The translations under genes and the position numbers were made by a program. Under the pieces are notes generated by a model. That model saw only the letters and a list, made by a program, of their open reading frames with translations. It was not told the origin of the DNA and ran no database searches. A DNA stretch of 64,000 nucleotides, taken from positions 2,666,001 through 2,730,000 of the forward strand of contig OZ244909.1 of the NCBI GenBank assembly GCA_965221725.1. The letters are read 5' to 3'. This document shows positions 52,275 to 61,746 of this stretch, piece by piece (position 1 is the first letter of the stretch; each line of letters opens with the position of its first letter). The stretch is from HK1 sp965221725 (GTDB lineage: Bacteria; Pseudomonadota; Gammaproteobacteria; HK1).

Positions 52275-53079
52275 GCCGCGCGTCCCAGTAGAAGTGGTGC
52301 ACGGGACCGTGGCCGGCGCCGAGATCGAGCCGGTCGGCGGCCCGAATTGCGTGGTGGAGGTAGGCGTGCGCCGCCTCCGCGGCCGCCGGGAGCGTGTCTC
52401 CGCGCGCGAGGGCCGCGGCGATCGCCGAAGACAGCGTGCAGCCGGTCCCGTGGGTATGGCGGGTGTCGATGCGCGCGCTCGTGAACACTCGCGGCCGGGC
52501 GCCGTGCATCACGAGAACATCGTGGCATTCGGTTCCCGCGGCGTGTCCGCCCTTCATCAGGACGGCGGACGGCCCCAGTCGGAGCAGCGCCTTTGCCTGC
52601 TCGGTTCTTTCGGGGATGGCGTCGGTGGGCTCGCGTCCGAGCAACCGCGCGGCCTCGGGCAGGTTCGGGGTGAGGATGGTCGCCCGGGGCACCAGCTCGT
52701 CGGCCAGTGCGGCCACTGCGTCATCTTGCAGCAGGGAATCCCCGGACTTGGCGACCATGACCGGATCGAGAACTACCGCCCCCCGGTACTCCGCAAGTCC
52801 CTTCGCGACCGCGCGAACAATGCGCGAAGAGGCGAGCATGCCGACCTTCACCGCCTTTACGTCGAAGTCGTCGAGCACGGCGGCGATCTGCGCTTCGACC
52901 ACCTCCGGGCCGACTTCCTGCACCGCAGTCACGGCGACGGTGTTCTGGGCGGTCACGGCGGTCAGCACCGAGGTCCCGTAGACGCCGAACGAGGCCATGG
53001 CCTTCAGATCCGCCTGGATACCGGCTCCGGCTCCGCTGTCGGAACCGGCAATTGTCAACGCGACGGGAAAATTCGCCAT
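52264..53079 (-). CDS. thiD: Hydroxymethylpyrimidine/phosphomethylpyrimidine kinase
   Basis: A 271-residue ribokinase-fold enzyme. Motifs: ALTIAGSDSGAGAGIQADLK at the N-terminus, VTAQNTVAV, VLDPVMVAKSGDSLL, TPNLPEAARLLG, and the anion hole/catalytic region DTRHTHGTGCTLSSAIAA with the active Asp-Cys set. It phosphorylates HMP and HMP-P to HMP-PP. It is the first gene after the TPP riboswitch, so the whole thi operon is under TPP feedback. Confidence 0.95.
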   Translation of the reverse strand: MANFPVALTIAGSDSGAGAGIQADLKAMASFGVYGTSVLTAVTAQNTVAVTAVQEVGPEVVEAQIAAVLDDFDVKAVKVGMLASSRIVRAVAKGLAEYRGAVVLDPVMVAKSGDSLLQDDAVAALADELVPRATILTPNLPEAARLLGREPTDAIPERTEQAKALLRLGPSAVLMKGGHAAGTECHDVLVMHGARPRVFTSARIDTRHTHGTGCTLSSAIAAALARGDTLPAAAEAAHAYLHHAIRAADRLDLGAGHGPVHHFYWDARHGH

Positions 53080-53139
53080 GCCACATCCTTCGGTTCCGGT
53101 CGGGGAGGCGGAACCCGTGACGGGCAGGGCCGGGGAGGG

Positions 53140-53224
53140 TTCCGTTTCCTACGCCGGCATGATCCGGGTCAGGTTCGACGGGTCGATTTCGCAATCTCTC
53201 AGCTCCGGGTGGAGCGCCCCGACG
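53140..53224 (-). promoter_or_regulatory. TPP riboswitch (THI element)
   Basis: On the minus strand the conserved blocks appear in order: GGGGCGCTCC, GAGCTGAGA, ACCCGTCGAACCTGA, then CCGGATCATGCCGGCGTAGG and GAAACGG. CUGAGA and the AUGCCGGCGUAGGGAA-like block are the pyrimidine and helix-P1 side sequences that bind TPP. It ends about 60 bases upstream of the thiD ATG, consistent with translational control, since no terminator hairpin with a U-run is seen. Confidence 0.95.
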
Positions 53225-53275
53225 GAAGCCCGAACTGTATCCTCAAGATGAGGATCCGGCAACGCACTTCCCCGC

Positions 53276-53641
53276 TCAGAACTGCCGGGCCGCGGCCATG
53301 CCGAGCCAGCAGCCGGCGAGACACAGCCCGACGCTCAGCCCCACGTTCATCCCCGCCCTGGCGGGCTCGCCCTGCTGGATCAGCGCGAGGGTGTCCATGG
53401 AGAACGTCGAGAACGTGGTGAACGCGCCCAGGAAGCCGACGATGAGCGCGGCACGCCATTCGGGCGGGATGTCGTGACGCTCGAAGAACACCACGTAGAC
53501 GGCCCCCATCGCCAGCGAGCCGAGAACGTTCACGACCAGGGTGCCGAACGGAAAGCTGCGGCCGAGCAGCGTATGCACGCCCTGCGTGACCCACAGGCGC
53601 ATCAGCGCCCCGAGCGCGCCCCCTGCCGCGACTGCGACCAT
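53276..53641 (-). CDS. crcB: Fluoride channel CrcB/Fluc
   Basis: A 121-residue four-helix membrane protein. It shows VAAGGALGALMRLW (first helix, with the conserved Gly/Arg), PFGTLVVNVLGSLAMG (Asn and Gly of the pore) and GFLGAFTTFSTFSMD, the Phe-box/sodium-site signature. Two antiparallel copies form a fluoride channel exporting toxic fluoride. The ATG at 53641 gives the normal length; a GTG at 53677 overlaps the DUF1015 gene stop. No fluoride riboswitch is seen, and expression probably comes from the upstream ser operon. Confidence 0.9.
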   Translation of the reverse strand: MVAVAAGGALGALMRLWVTQGVHTLLGRSFPFGTLVVNVLGSLAMGAVYVVFFERHDIPPEWRAALIVGFLGAFTTFSTFSMDTLALIQQGEPARAGMNVGLSVGLCLAGCWLGMAAARQF

Positions 53642-53664
53642 CGTTCTCAAGCGCCGCTCCGGTC

Positions 53665-54945
53665 TCAGCCCGCGCACAACCGAAGCGGGTCATGCATGAA
53701 GAACCCCGCCCGGGGCTTGGGGTCGAACCATGTGGACTTCGGTGGCATCACCTGTCCGGCATCGGCGACCGCGACCAGTTCGGCCATGCTCGTCGGATGG
53801 AGGGCGAAGGCGGCGCGCCAACCCTCCCGGCATGCGCGTTCCAGCGCGTCGAGCCCCTCCATTCCGGCTCCGGCTTCGGTGCCGGCCCCGCTCCCGGCCC
53901 CGGCGCCGTCTCCGGTGCCGGCTATGTAGCCCAGACGCTCGTCGTGGCGGGGGTCGGAGATGCCGATCAGCGGCCCGATCACCTGTGCCTGGAGAATCGC
54001 GGCGTCGATCGCGTCCGCCGGCTCCGGTGGGGGCGCTTCGTTGCCAGCCCGCCGAAACCGGTGCCACCGCCCGTCGACATGGATCGTGAACTCGCCGCGG
54101 GCCCGCGGTTGCGCGGCACCGGTGTCGCCGCTCGCAAGCGACTCCACTTCGAAGCGCTCCGCGAGGCGGGCCAGGAACGACTCGGTGGTATGCCCGCCGA
54201 GATCGCGCACGACCCGGTGATACGGCAGGATGCGGAGCTCCTCGTCGGGGAAGAGCACCACGAGCAGCCGGGCGTCCGCCCCGGCGGTGGAGAACCTGGC
54301 GGTGGCGGCGCATCGGTGATGTCCGTCCGTCAGGTAGACGCTCGGGACCGACTCGAACGCGCCGACGAGGGCGTCGGCGTTCGCACCCCCGACAGCCCAG
54401 ATGTCGTGCTCGACCCCGTCCTCGGTGACGAGGGAGATTGCGGGCGCATCTTGCGTCGCCATGTCCATCAGCGCCCCGATCCGGGGGTCGGCGCGATAGC
54501 CGAGAGACACGGGGACCGAGGCGGCGCGGACCTGGTCGATGTACTGGGCGAGCGCATCCTCCCGTACCACCCGGGTGAACTCGTGGCGCTTGATGCGACC
54601 GTCCAGATACGCGCCGATCGACATCTCCGCCACCACGCCGCGCTGCACGTGACCGCCGACGGCAAGCCGGTACACGAACACGCACGACGTCCGGGCGACG
54701 AACCGCCCGGCCTCGATGTACCGGCGCACGAACCGCGCGTTGCGCTTGAGGAGCGCGGACAGGTCGGGGGCGTCGGAAGATGCGTACTCGTCGGCGGTGC
54801 GCATCGCGTTGAGGTAGTTCTCGGGGTGCCGGTCCGCGTACCGGCGCCGCTCCTCGGCGGTCAGCGAATCGTAGAGCGGCGCCACCACGGCGCCGGCCCA
54901 CTCGGGCGCGACGAGATGGCCCTCGAACGGATGGATGAACGCCAC
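53665..54945 (-). CDS. DUF1015 family protein linked to serC
   Basis: A 426-residue protein with DUF1015 blocks: IHPFEGHLVAPEWAGAVVAPLYDSLT, ENYLNAMRTADE, CVFVYRLAVGGHVQRGVVAEMSIGAY, IKRHEFTR, VYLTDGHHRCAATAR, and the C-terminal VMPPKSTWFDPKPRAGFFMHDPL. The family commonly neighbours serine-biosynthesis genes; proposed to be an enzyme acting on a small metabolite, unproven. Near residue 345 a Gly/Ala stretch (GTGDGAGAGSGAGTEAGAG) not usual for the family interrupts the chain. It lies 21 bases after serC. Confidence 0.85.
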   Translation of the reverse strand: MAFIHPFEGHLVAPEWAGAVVAPLYDSLTAEERRRYADRHPENYLNAMRTADEYASSDAPDLSALLKRNARFVRRYIEAGRFVARTSCVFVYRLAVGGHVQRGVVAEMSIGAYLDGRIKRHEFTRVVREDALAQYIDQVRAASVPVSLGYRADPRIGALMDMATQDAPAISLVTEDGVEHDIWAVGGANADALVGAFESVPSVYLTDGHHRCAATARFSTAGADARLLVVLFPDEELRILPYHRVVRDLGGHTTESFLARLAERFEVESLASGDTGAAQPRARGEFTIHVDGRWHRFRRAGNEAPPPEPADAIDAAILQAQVIGPLIGISDPRHDERLGYIAGTGDGAGAGSGAGTEAGAGMEGLDALERACREGWRAAFALHPTSMAELVAVADAGQVMPPKSTWFDPKPRAGFFMHDPLRLCAG

Positions 54946-54966
54946 TGACGTCGCGCGCCGGCCGGC

Positions 54967-56052
54967 TCAGCCGTGATCGGCGTGGAACCGCCGCATGAAC
55001 TCGGCGAGCGCTTCGACGCTTGCGCGCGGCATCGCGTTGTAGATACTCGCCCGACAGCCGCCCACGCTGCGATGGCCCTTGAGGTTGAGCAGATCGGCGG
55101 ACTTGGCCTGCGCGAGGAATCGGGCTTCCAGCGCCTCGCTCGGCAACCGGAACACCACGTTCATGTGCGAGCGCGAGGCAGGGTGTACGGGGCAGGCGTA
55201 GAAACCGTCGCTTTCGTCAATCCGTCGGTACAGGATTGCCGCCTTCTCCGCCGCCTCGTGCTCGATGACGTCGAGGCCGCCCTTCGCCTTCATCCATTTC
55301 AGCACCTTGCCGACCATCGCGATGGTGAACATCGGCGGGGTGTTGAACAGCGACTCCTTGTCGAGATGAATGTCATAGCGCAGGTAGCGGGCGATGGATT
55401 CGTTGGCGGGCGTGGCGACGGATTTCCGAATGAAGACCATGGCCATGCCGGCGGGGCCGAGGTTCTTCTGGACGCCGCCGTAGACGAGGTCGAACCGCTC
55501 CCAGGGGATGGCGCGCGCCATCAGCTCCGACGACATGTCCGCGACGAGCGGCACGTCCACCGTCGGGAATTTCGGGAACCGGATCCCGCCGATGGTCTCG
55601 TTGGAGGTGATGTGGAGGTAGCGGGTTCCGTCCCGCACCTCGATCTCGGCGTCCTCGGGGGTGCGGGTGTACCCGTCGGTGGCGCCGTCCCAGGCGGTGT
55701 AGATCTCGCCGTAGGGCCGGGCGTCCGCGATGGCGCCCTTCGCCCAAGTACCCGTGTTCACGTAGCCCGCGCGCCGGTCCGGCGGCAGGAGGTTCATCGC
55801 CACCATGGCGAATTGCAGGATCGCGCCGCCCTGGATGAACAGCACGTCGAAGTCCTCCGGCGCCCGGAATACCTCCAGCGCCAGGCGCCGCGCCTCCTGG
55901 TGGACCGCATCGTACTCCGCCGCGCGGTGGCTCATTTCGATGAGCGACAGGCCCGCCTCCTGGTAGTCGAGGAATTCGTCGCGCATCTCTTCGAGCACGC
56001 TGACGGGAAGGGTGCAGGGGCCGGCGCAGAAGTTGTGTTTTCGATTCGACAT
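54967..56052 (-). CDS. serC: Phosphoserine aminotransferase
   Basis: A 361-residue class V aminotransferase. N-terminal NFCAGPCTLPVSVLEEM, PLP-phosphate contacts FIQGGAILQFAM, VADMSSELMARAI and the Schiff-base Lys in VYGGVQKNLGPAGMAMV; the C-terminal block is GHRSVGGCRASIYNAM. It converts 3-phosphohydroxypyruvate to phosphoserine. It lies 57 bases after the serA-like gene and upstream of DUF1015, forming the serine operon. Confidence 0.95.
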   Translation of the reverse strand: MSNRKHNFCAGPCTLPVSVLEEMRDEFLDYQEAGLSLIEMSHRAAEYDAVHQEARRLALEVFRAPEDFDVLFIQGGAILQFAMVAMNLLPPDRRAGYVNTGTWAKGAIADARPYGEIYTAWDGATDGYTRTPEDAEIEVRDGTRYLHITSNETIGGIRFPKFPTVDVPLVADMSSELMARAIPWERFDLVYGGVQKNLGPAGMAMVFIRKSVATPANESIARYLRYDIHLDKESLFNTPPMFTIAMVGKVLKWMKAKGGLDVIEHEAAEKAAILYRRIDESDGFYACPVHPASRSHMNVVFRLPSEALEARFLAQAKSADLLNLKGHRSVGGCRASIYNAMPRASVEALAEFMRRFHADHG

Positions 56053-56109
56053 CGGTTTCGTTCCAGTTTGGTATGACTCGGGGTGGCTCGGGGCGGGGTG
56101 TGCGGCGCT

Positions 56110-57087
56110 TCAGGCGGCTTCGGGCGCGGGGTTCACGCAGTTGATGATCTCGCCATCAACGAAGGCGGCGATGACCTTCACCACGCCGTCCGCGACCGCG
56201 CTTTGCGCCTGCGCGGTGGACGCGCCGATGTGGTGCGTCCCGTACACGTTCGGGTGCCGAGCGAGCGGGGAGTCGAACCGGGCTTCGCCGCTCGCCGGCT
56301 CGCCGTCGTACACATCGACGACGGCCCGGAGATCCCGGGCATCCAGGGCCTCGATCAGCGCCGCCTCGTCGACGACATCCGAACGCGACGTGTTGACCAG
56401 CACCGCGCCGGGGGACATCCGCGCGAGGATGTCGCGATCGACGAGTCCGCGGGTCTGCGCCCCACCCGGGACGTGGAGGGTGAGGTAGTCACTCTGCCCG
56501 GCAAGCTCGCCGAGCGAAGGCACTTCCGTGGCGCCGACGGCGTCGAGGCGCGCCCGCGCGGCGTCTCCGCGTCGCGGGCTCGCAAGCACCAGGATGCGCA
56601 TTCCGAACGCCGCCGCGCGTTCCGCCACCGCCAGCCCGATGGCCCCGGCGCCCACGACGCCGAGCGTACACCCGAACAGACCGCGGGCTTTCGAATAGCG
56701 TTTCTTGTCCCACGCACCGGCGCGCAAGTCCGCGACGTTGTCGGGAATCCGGCGGTCCGCCGCCAGGATCAGCCCCAGCGTCAGTTCGGCCACGGCGAGC
56801 GCGTTCGCGCCCGGCACGTTGCAGACATCGATGCCGAGCGCCCGCGCCCGTGCGGTGTCGATCGTGTTCACCCCCGCGCCGGCTCGCACCACGAGCTTCA
56901 GCGAATCCGCCGCCTTCAGCGCCGCCGCTTCGACCCGGGTGCTGCGCACCACGAGCGCCTCGAATCCGGGCAGCGCTCCGGGGAGGTCGTCGCCGGTGAG
57001 GGTTGGCGCGAACTCGCAACGGTGGCCTTCGCGGCGGAGCCGTTCGAGCTGCGGGGTCGGAAATGCGTCTGCCATCAGAATGTTCAT
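56110..57087 (-). CDS. serA: D-3-phosphoglycerate dehydrogenase-like 2-hydroxyacid dehydrogenase
   Basis: A 325-residue D-isomer-specific 2-hydroxyacid dehydrogenase. NAD site: LGVVGAGAIGLAVAERA; catalytic Arg in VNTSRSDVVDE-preceding region, Glu near DVYDGEPA, and His in THHIGASTAQAQ. It lacks an ACT domain, matching short SerA forms. Adjacency to serC supports the first step of serine synthesis; other 2-hydroxyacids remain possible. It starts one base after the acyl-CoA dehydrogenase stop, implying co-transcription. Confidence 0.88.
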   Translation of the reverse strand: MNILMADAFPTPQLERLRREGHRCEFAPTLTGDDLPGALPGFEALVVRSTRVEAAALKAADSLKLVVRAGAGVNTIDTARARALGIDVCNVPGANALAVAELTLGLILAADRRIPDNVADLRAGAWDKKRYSKARGLFGCTLGVVGAGAIGLAVAERAAAFGMRILVLASPRRGDAARARLDAVGATEVPSLGELAGQSDYLTLHVPGGAQTRGLVDRDILARMSPGAVLVNTSRSDVVDEAALIEALDARDLRAVVDVYDGEPASGEARFDSPLARHPNVYGTHHIGASTAQAQSAVADGVVKVIAAFVDGEIINCVNPAPEAA

Positions 57088-57088
57088 G

Positions 57089-58876
57089 TCAGAATGCCTC
57101 CGCCTCCAGCGCCATCACCGAATCCGCTCCGGCGCTGAGGGTTGCGAGCAGCGCGGCGGTATTCGGGAGGAGACGCCGGATGAAGAACCGCGCGGTCGCG
57201 AGCTTGGCACGGTAGAACCCGGTGTTGTCGCCTTCCCGGTTGGCGAGCGCGATCTCCGCGCTCTCGGCCCACATCCGCCCGAACGCGACGAGCCCGAGGA
57301 GCCGGAGATAGTCGTACGATGCGGCGCCGACTTCGTCCGGGTCCTCGGCCGCGGCTTCGTTCAGCCACTGTGTGGCCTGCGCCAGCCGCGCGAGCGCCGC
57401 CCCCAGCGGCTCGATGAACTCCTCGAGCTCCGGCCGGCCCCGGCGCTCGGCCACGAATGTCGATACCCCTTCGATGTATGACTGAATGGCCCGTCCGCCG
57501 TGCATCGGCAGTTTCCGCCCGGTGAGGTCGAGCGCGTGGATGCCGTTCGCGCCTTCATAGATCTGCGCGATTCGGGCGTCGCGCACGAACTGCTCCATGC
57601 CCCACTCCGAGATGTATCCGTGGCCCCCGAACACCTGCTGACACAGGTTGCAGCTCTCGAAGCCGCAGTCGGTGAAGAACGCCTTGATGACGGGGGTGAA
57701 CAGGGCCACGGCGTCGTCCGCCCGTTCGCGCACCGCCGGGTCCGGATGATGGGTGGAGCGGTCGACCTGAAGGGAGACCCATCCGAGCAACGCGCGCGCG
57801 GCCTCGTTGTAGGCGCGGGTGGTGAGCAGCATGCGCCGCACGTCCGGGTGGACGATGATCGGGTCTGCGGGCAGATCCGGCGCCGCCGGCCCCTTGAGGC
57901 TGCGGCCCTGAAGCCGGTCCCGGGCATAGGCGGCGGCGTTCTGGTACGCGACCTCGGCGAGCGCCAGCCCCTGCTGGCCGACCATGAGACGCTCGTAGTT
58001 CATCATCGAGAACATGGCGCGCATTCCGCGATGCGGTTCGCCGACGAGATAGCCGATGGCACCCTCGTAGTTCATCACGCAGGTGCTGGCGCCCTTGATC
58101 CCCATCTTGTGCTCGATGGAGCCGCAGTGGACGGTGTTGCGTTCGCCCCGCGCGCCGTCCTCCCCGGTCAGGAACTTGGGCACCAGGAACATGCTGATGC
58201 CCTTCACGCCCGGCGGCGCATCCGCAAGACGGGCGAGGACGAAGTGGACGATGTTCTCGCTCAGGTCGTGCTCGCCGCCGGTGATGAAGATCTTGGTGCC
58301 GGTGATCCGGTAGCGCCCGTCGCCGGTTGGTTCGGCGCGGGTGCGCAGCAGTCCGAGATCGGTGCCGCAGTGCGGCTCCGTGAGGCACATGACGCCGGAC
58401 CAGGTGCCGTCGACGAGCTTCGGCAGGTAGCACCGGCGCAGGTCGTCGCTGCCGTGCTTGTCGAGCGCGATGCAGGCGCCGTGGGTGAGCCCGGGGTAGA
58501 GGGCGAGCGCCATGTTCGACGATTGCAGCATCTCTTCGACGAACACCCCGAGGGTATGGGGCAGCCCCTGGCCACCGAACTCCGGGTTGCAGGTCAGTCC
58601 GCCCCAGCCGCCTTCGACGTAGGCGCGGTAGGCGTCGCGGAACCCCGTCGGGGTGCGTACCGCTCCGTCCTCGAAGGTGCAGCCTTCCTGGTCGCCGACC
58701 CGGTTGAGCGGGGACATCACGTTCTCGCAGAGCTTCGCCGCCTCTTCGAGCACCGGATCGATCAGATCCCGCGTCGTCTCCTCGTATCCGGGCAGCGCCG
58801 CGAACTCCCGCTCGGCGCCGAGAAGCTCGTGCAGCACGAACTGCATGTCCCGCAGCGGCGCCTGGTAAGTGGCCAT
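57089..58876 (-). CDS. Acyl-CoA dehydrogenase, DmdC-like
   Basis: A 595-residue FAD enzyme of the longer acyl-CoA dehydrogenase group: N-terminal YQAPLRDMQFVLHELL, FAD/substrate blocks MCLTEPHCGTDLG and KIFITGGEHD, GASTCVMNYEGAIGYLVGEP, then the catalytic-Glu region near FGGHGYISEWGMEQFVRDARIAQIYEGANGIHALDL. This long form with the AcylCoA_DH_N and C-terminal Z-domain includes DmdC and related long-chain enzymes. Electrons would go to EtfBA and then ETF-QO, whose genes are just downstream in the map. Exact substrate unknown. Confidence 0.88.
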   Translation of the reverse strand: MATYQAPLRDMQFVLHELLGAEREFAALPGYEETTRDLIDPVLEEAAKLCENVMSPLNRVGDQEGCTFEDGAVRTPTGFRDAYRAYVEGGWGGLTCNPEFGGQGLPHTLGVFVEEMLQSSNMALALYPGLTHGACIALDKHGSDDLRRCYLPKLVDGTWSGVMCLTEPHCGTDLGLLRTRAEPTGDGRYRITGTKIFITGGEHDLSENIVHFVLARLADAPPGVKGISMFLVPKFLTGEDGARGERNTVHCGSIEHKMGIKGASTCVMNYEGAIGYLVGEPHRGMRAMFSMMNYERLMVGQQGLALAEVAYQNAAAYARDRLQGRSLKGPAAPDLPADPIIVHPDVRRMLLTTRAYNEAARALLGWVSLQVDRSTHHPDPAVRERADDAVALFTPVIKAFFTDCGFESCNLCQQVFGGHGYISEWGMEQFVRDARIAQIYEGANGIHALDLTGRKLPMHGGRAIQSYIEGVSTFVAERRGRPELEEFIEPLGAALARLAQATQWLNEAAAEDPDEVGAASYDYLRLLGLVAFGRMWAESAEIALANREGDNTGFYRAKLATARFFIRRLLPNTAALLATLSAGADSVMALEAEAF

Positions 58877-59047
58877 GGGTTTCGATTCTCCACTCGTTGA
58901 TGCGAAGGGGCCGGCTGCCCGCTCCCGCGCCCCCTCCGCGGGGGACGCACTCGTTTTCGGTCCGGGCCGCTTGGTAGGAATGACGGCGGAAACGCTACGA
59001 ATTTCACCATGAAGCTCCCGCCGGTCACGGATGCCGGGGGGCGCAGA

Positions 59048-60679
59048 CTACATGTTCGGGTAGTTCGGCCCTCCCCCGCCCTCGGGGGCGATCCAGTGGA
59101 TGTTCTGCGTCGGGTCCTTGATGTCGCAGGTTTTGCAGTGTACGCAATTCTGCGCGTTGATCTGCAGCCTCGGCGTGCCCGACTCCCGGTCCACGATCTC
59201 GTACACGCCGGCCGGGCAGTAGCGCTGCTCCGGGGCGTCGTATTCGGCGAGGTTGATCGCAACCGGCACCGAGTCGTCCTTGAGGGTGAGGTGCACCGGC
59301 TGGTCTTCTTCGTGGTTCGTGTTCGAGAGGAAGACCGACGAGTTCCGGTCGAAGCTCACCACCCCGTCGGGCTTCGGATACTCGATGCGCGGGCACTCGG
59401 ATGCCCTCTTCAGTGCGGCATGGTCTGCGTGGTGGTGCAGCGTCCACGGCGCCTTGCCCCGCAGCAGGTAGGTGTCGAGCCCGGAGTAGAGCATCCCGCT
59501 CCACAGTCCCCAGCGGAACGACGGCCGGAGGTTGCGCACGCGGTGCAGCTCATCCCACAGCCAGGTGCCCTCGAGCCGCGACCGGTAATCGGTGGCTTCC
59601 GCCGGGGACGATTCGTCGCGCAGGGCGTCGAAGATCGCCTCCGCCGCGGTCATGCCGGACTTCATGGCGGTATGCGTGCCCTTGATCTTGGGCACGTTGA
59701 GGAATCCGGCGGTATCGCCGACGAGCAGACCGCCCGGGAAGGTCAGCTTCGGAAGGGACTGGAGGCCGCCCTCGCTGATCGCGCGGGCGCCGTAGGCGAT
59801 TCTCCGCCCGCCCTCGAAGGTGGGGCGGATCTTCGGGTGGGTCTTGAAGCGCTGGAACTCCTCGAACGGAGCGAGATGCGGGTTGGCGTAGTCGAGCCCG
59901 ACCACGAACCCCACCGCGACCTGGTGGTCTTCCAGGTGGTAGAGGAACGAGCCGCCGTAGGTCGAGCGGTCGAGCGGCCACCCCAGGGTATGCACGACCA
60001 GCCCCGGCTCGTGCCTCGCGGGGTCGACCTCCCACAGCTCCTTGATGCCGATTCCGTAGGTCTGCGGGTCGACCCCGGCGCGGAGATCGAAGCGCTCGAA
60101 CAGCGACTTGGTCAGGTGGCCGCGGCAACCTTCGGCGAACACCGTGACCCGCGCGTGCAGCTCGACCCCCGGCTCGAAGCCCGGCTTCGGCTGCCCGTCG
60201 CGCCCCACCCCCATGTCCCGGGTGGCGACGCCCCTGACCGCGCCGTCCTCTCGGTAGAGCACCTCCGAGGCCGGAAAGCCCGGGAAGATCGAGACATCGA
60301 GCGCTTCGGCCTGCTCTGCGAGCCAGCGGCACAGGTTCCCGAGGCTGATGATCCAGTTGCCCTGGTTGTGCATCTGCGGCGGGGTCGGGAGCCGCACCGC
60401 CCCGCCCCGGGTCAGCAGGAAGAACCGATCCTCGCGCACGGGGGTGTGCAGGGGGGCGCCCCGGTCTTTCCAGTCCGGGATCAGCTCATTGAGCGAGCGT
60501 GGTTCCAGCACTGCGCCGGACAGGATGTGGGCGCCGACCTCGGAGCCTTTCTCGACGACGCAGATCGACAGGTCCGTGCCGTGCTCCTCGCAGAGCTGGC
60601 GGAGCCTGATCGCGGTCGCAAGCCCCGAGGGCCCCGCCCCGACGATGACCACATCGAACTCCATCGACTCGCGTTCCAC
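59048..60679 (-). CDS. Electron transfer flavoprotein-ubiquinone oxidoreductase
   Basis: About 543 residues from a GTG at 60679, preceded by GGAGGAG; the family normally begins MERE.MEFDVVIVGAGPSGLATAIRL, which fits. It has FAD-binding GxGxxG, the ubiquinone-binding membrane segment, and a C-terminal [4Fe-4S] domain with CPAGVYEI, NCVHCKTCDIKDP and NIHWIAPEGGGGPNYP. It passes electrons from reduced ETF to ubiquinone. It is divergent from etfBA. The 315-base region 60680-60994 between them has no gene; a TTGACA at 60898 lacks a good -10. Confidence 0.93.
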   Translation of the reverse strand: MERESMEFDVVIVGAGPSGLATAIRLRQLCEEHGTDLSICVVEKGSEVGAHILSGAVLEPRSLNELIPDWKDRGAPLHTPVREDRFFLLTRGGAVRLPTPPQMHNQGNWIISLGNLCRWLAEQAEALDVSIFPGFPASEVLYREDGAVRGVATRDMGVGRDGQPKPGFEPGVELHARVTVFAEGCRGHLTKSLFERFDLRAGVDPQTYGIGIKELWEVDPARHEPGLVVHTLGWPLDRSTYGGSFLYHLEDHQVAVGFVVGLDYANPHLAPFEEFQRFKTHPKIRPTFEGGRRIAYGARAISEGGLQSLPKLTFPGGLLVGDTAGFLNVPKIKGTHTAMKSGMTAAEAIFDALRDESSPAEATDYRSRLEGTWLWDELHRVRNLRPSFRWGLWSGMLYSGLDTYLLRGKAPWTLHHHADHAALKRASECPRIEYPKPDGVVSFDRNSSVFLSNTNHEEDQPVHLTLKDDSVPVAINLAEYDAPEQRYCPAGVYEIVDRESGTPRLQINAQNCVHCKTCDIKDPTQNIHWIAPEGGGGPNYPNM

Positions 60680-60994
60680 GTCCGCTCCTCCCGACCGGAT
60701 CCGCGACCTCCCGGCGACACCGGGCATTTTCGTCGCGTCTTCGCGGGGGAGCAAGGCGGAGCCGGCTGAGGCCGAGGTCGCGCCGTTGCGGCGCCTGGGC
60801 CGTGCTCCCTGCGTCCAGGCGCCCGAACGGCGGAATCCGAGGATGGCCAAAGCGGACATCTCCAGCTTTGCAGAAGGGAGACATTTCTACTTTGCGTTGA
60901 CAGCCGGCGTATGCATTGCGTGCCGCAAAGGTGGCCATTAAGCTTGCGCGCCTTTCCGGGGAGGCTGAATTCTGCCGCGCAAGGGGTGTGGACG

Positions 60995-61744
60995 ATGAAG
61001 GTGCTGGTCGCTGTCAAGCGGGTGATCGACTACAACGTTAAGGTTCGGGTCAAGGCGGATCAGAGCGGCGTCGAACTCGCGAATGTGAAGATGTCGATGA
61101 ACCCGTTCGACGAGATTGCGGTCGAGGAAGCGCTGCGACTGCGGGAGGCGGGAAAGGCCGAAGAGGTTGTCGCGGTCTCGCTCGGGGCGCAGCCGTGCCA
61201 GGAGACGATCCGCACCGCCCTCGCCATGGGTGCCGACCGCGGCATCCTCGTCCTGACCGACGCGCCGCTCGAGCCGCTCGCCATCGCAAAGCTGATGAAG
61301 GCGATCGTCGAGCGCGAGCAGCCCGGGCTGGTCATCACCGGCAAGCAGTCGATCGATGGCGACAACACCCAGACCGGCCAGATGCTCGCCGCCCTGCTGG
61401 GCTGGCCGCAGGGAACCTTCGCATACCGGATTGAAATCGGCGACGGGGAGATGGACCTCACCCGCGAGATCGATGGCGGTCTGGAGACCGTCCGGCTCAG
61501 GATGCCCGCGGTGGTGACCACCGATCTGCGGCTCAACGAGCCACGATTTGCCTCCCTGCCCAACATCATGAAAGCGAAGAAGAAGCCGATCGACACGCTG
61601 AGTCCGGAGGAACTCGGTGTCGACGTCACCCCGCGGGTGAAGACGCTCCGGGTCACCGAGCCGCCGACGCGGGATGCCGGCGTGCGGGTCGAGACAGTAG
61701 CCGATCTGGTCAATGTGCTGAAGAACGAAGCGAAGGTGATCTAG
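60995..61744 (+). CDS. etfB: Electron transfer flavoprotein beta subunit
   Basis: A 249-residue ETF beta chain: MKVLVAVKRVIDYNVKVRVK, MNPFDEIAVEEALRL, the AMP-binding ITGKQSIDGDNTQTGQMLA and VVTTDLRLNEPRFASLPNIMKAKKKPI with the recognition-loop region. AAGGGG precedes the ATG. It precedes etfA by 2 bases. Together they carry electrons from acyl-CoA and other dehydrogenases to ETF-QO. Confidence 0.95.
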   Translation: MKVLVAVKRVIDYNVKVRVKADQSGVELANVKMSMNPFDEIAVEEALRLREAGKAEEVVAVSLGAQPCQETIRTALAMGADRGILVLTDAPLEPLAIAKLMKAIVEREQPGLVITGKQSIDGDNTQTGQMLAALLGWPQGTFAYRIEIGDGEMDLTREIDGGLETVRLRMPAVVTTDLRLNEPRFASLPNIMKAKKKPIDTLSPEELGVDVTPRVKTLRVTEPPTRDAGVRVETVADLVNVLKNEAKVI

Positions 61745-61746
61745 AG

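Noticed and set aside
53642..53700. Fluoride riboswitch ahead of crcB
   Set aside because: The upstream gene's coding sequence abuts crcB, leaving no room, and no crcB motif RNA pattern is seen.
60860..60900. End of another insertion sequence upstream of etfB
   Set aside because: The AT-richer gacatttctactttgc segment has no partner repeat, transposase or duplication nearby.
60898..60926. Strong promoter for etfB based on TTGACA at 60898
   Set aside because: No acceptable -10 hexamer lies 16-18 bases downstream (gtgccg).
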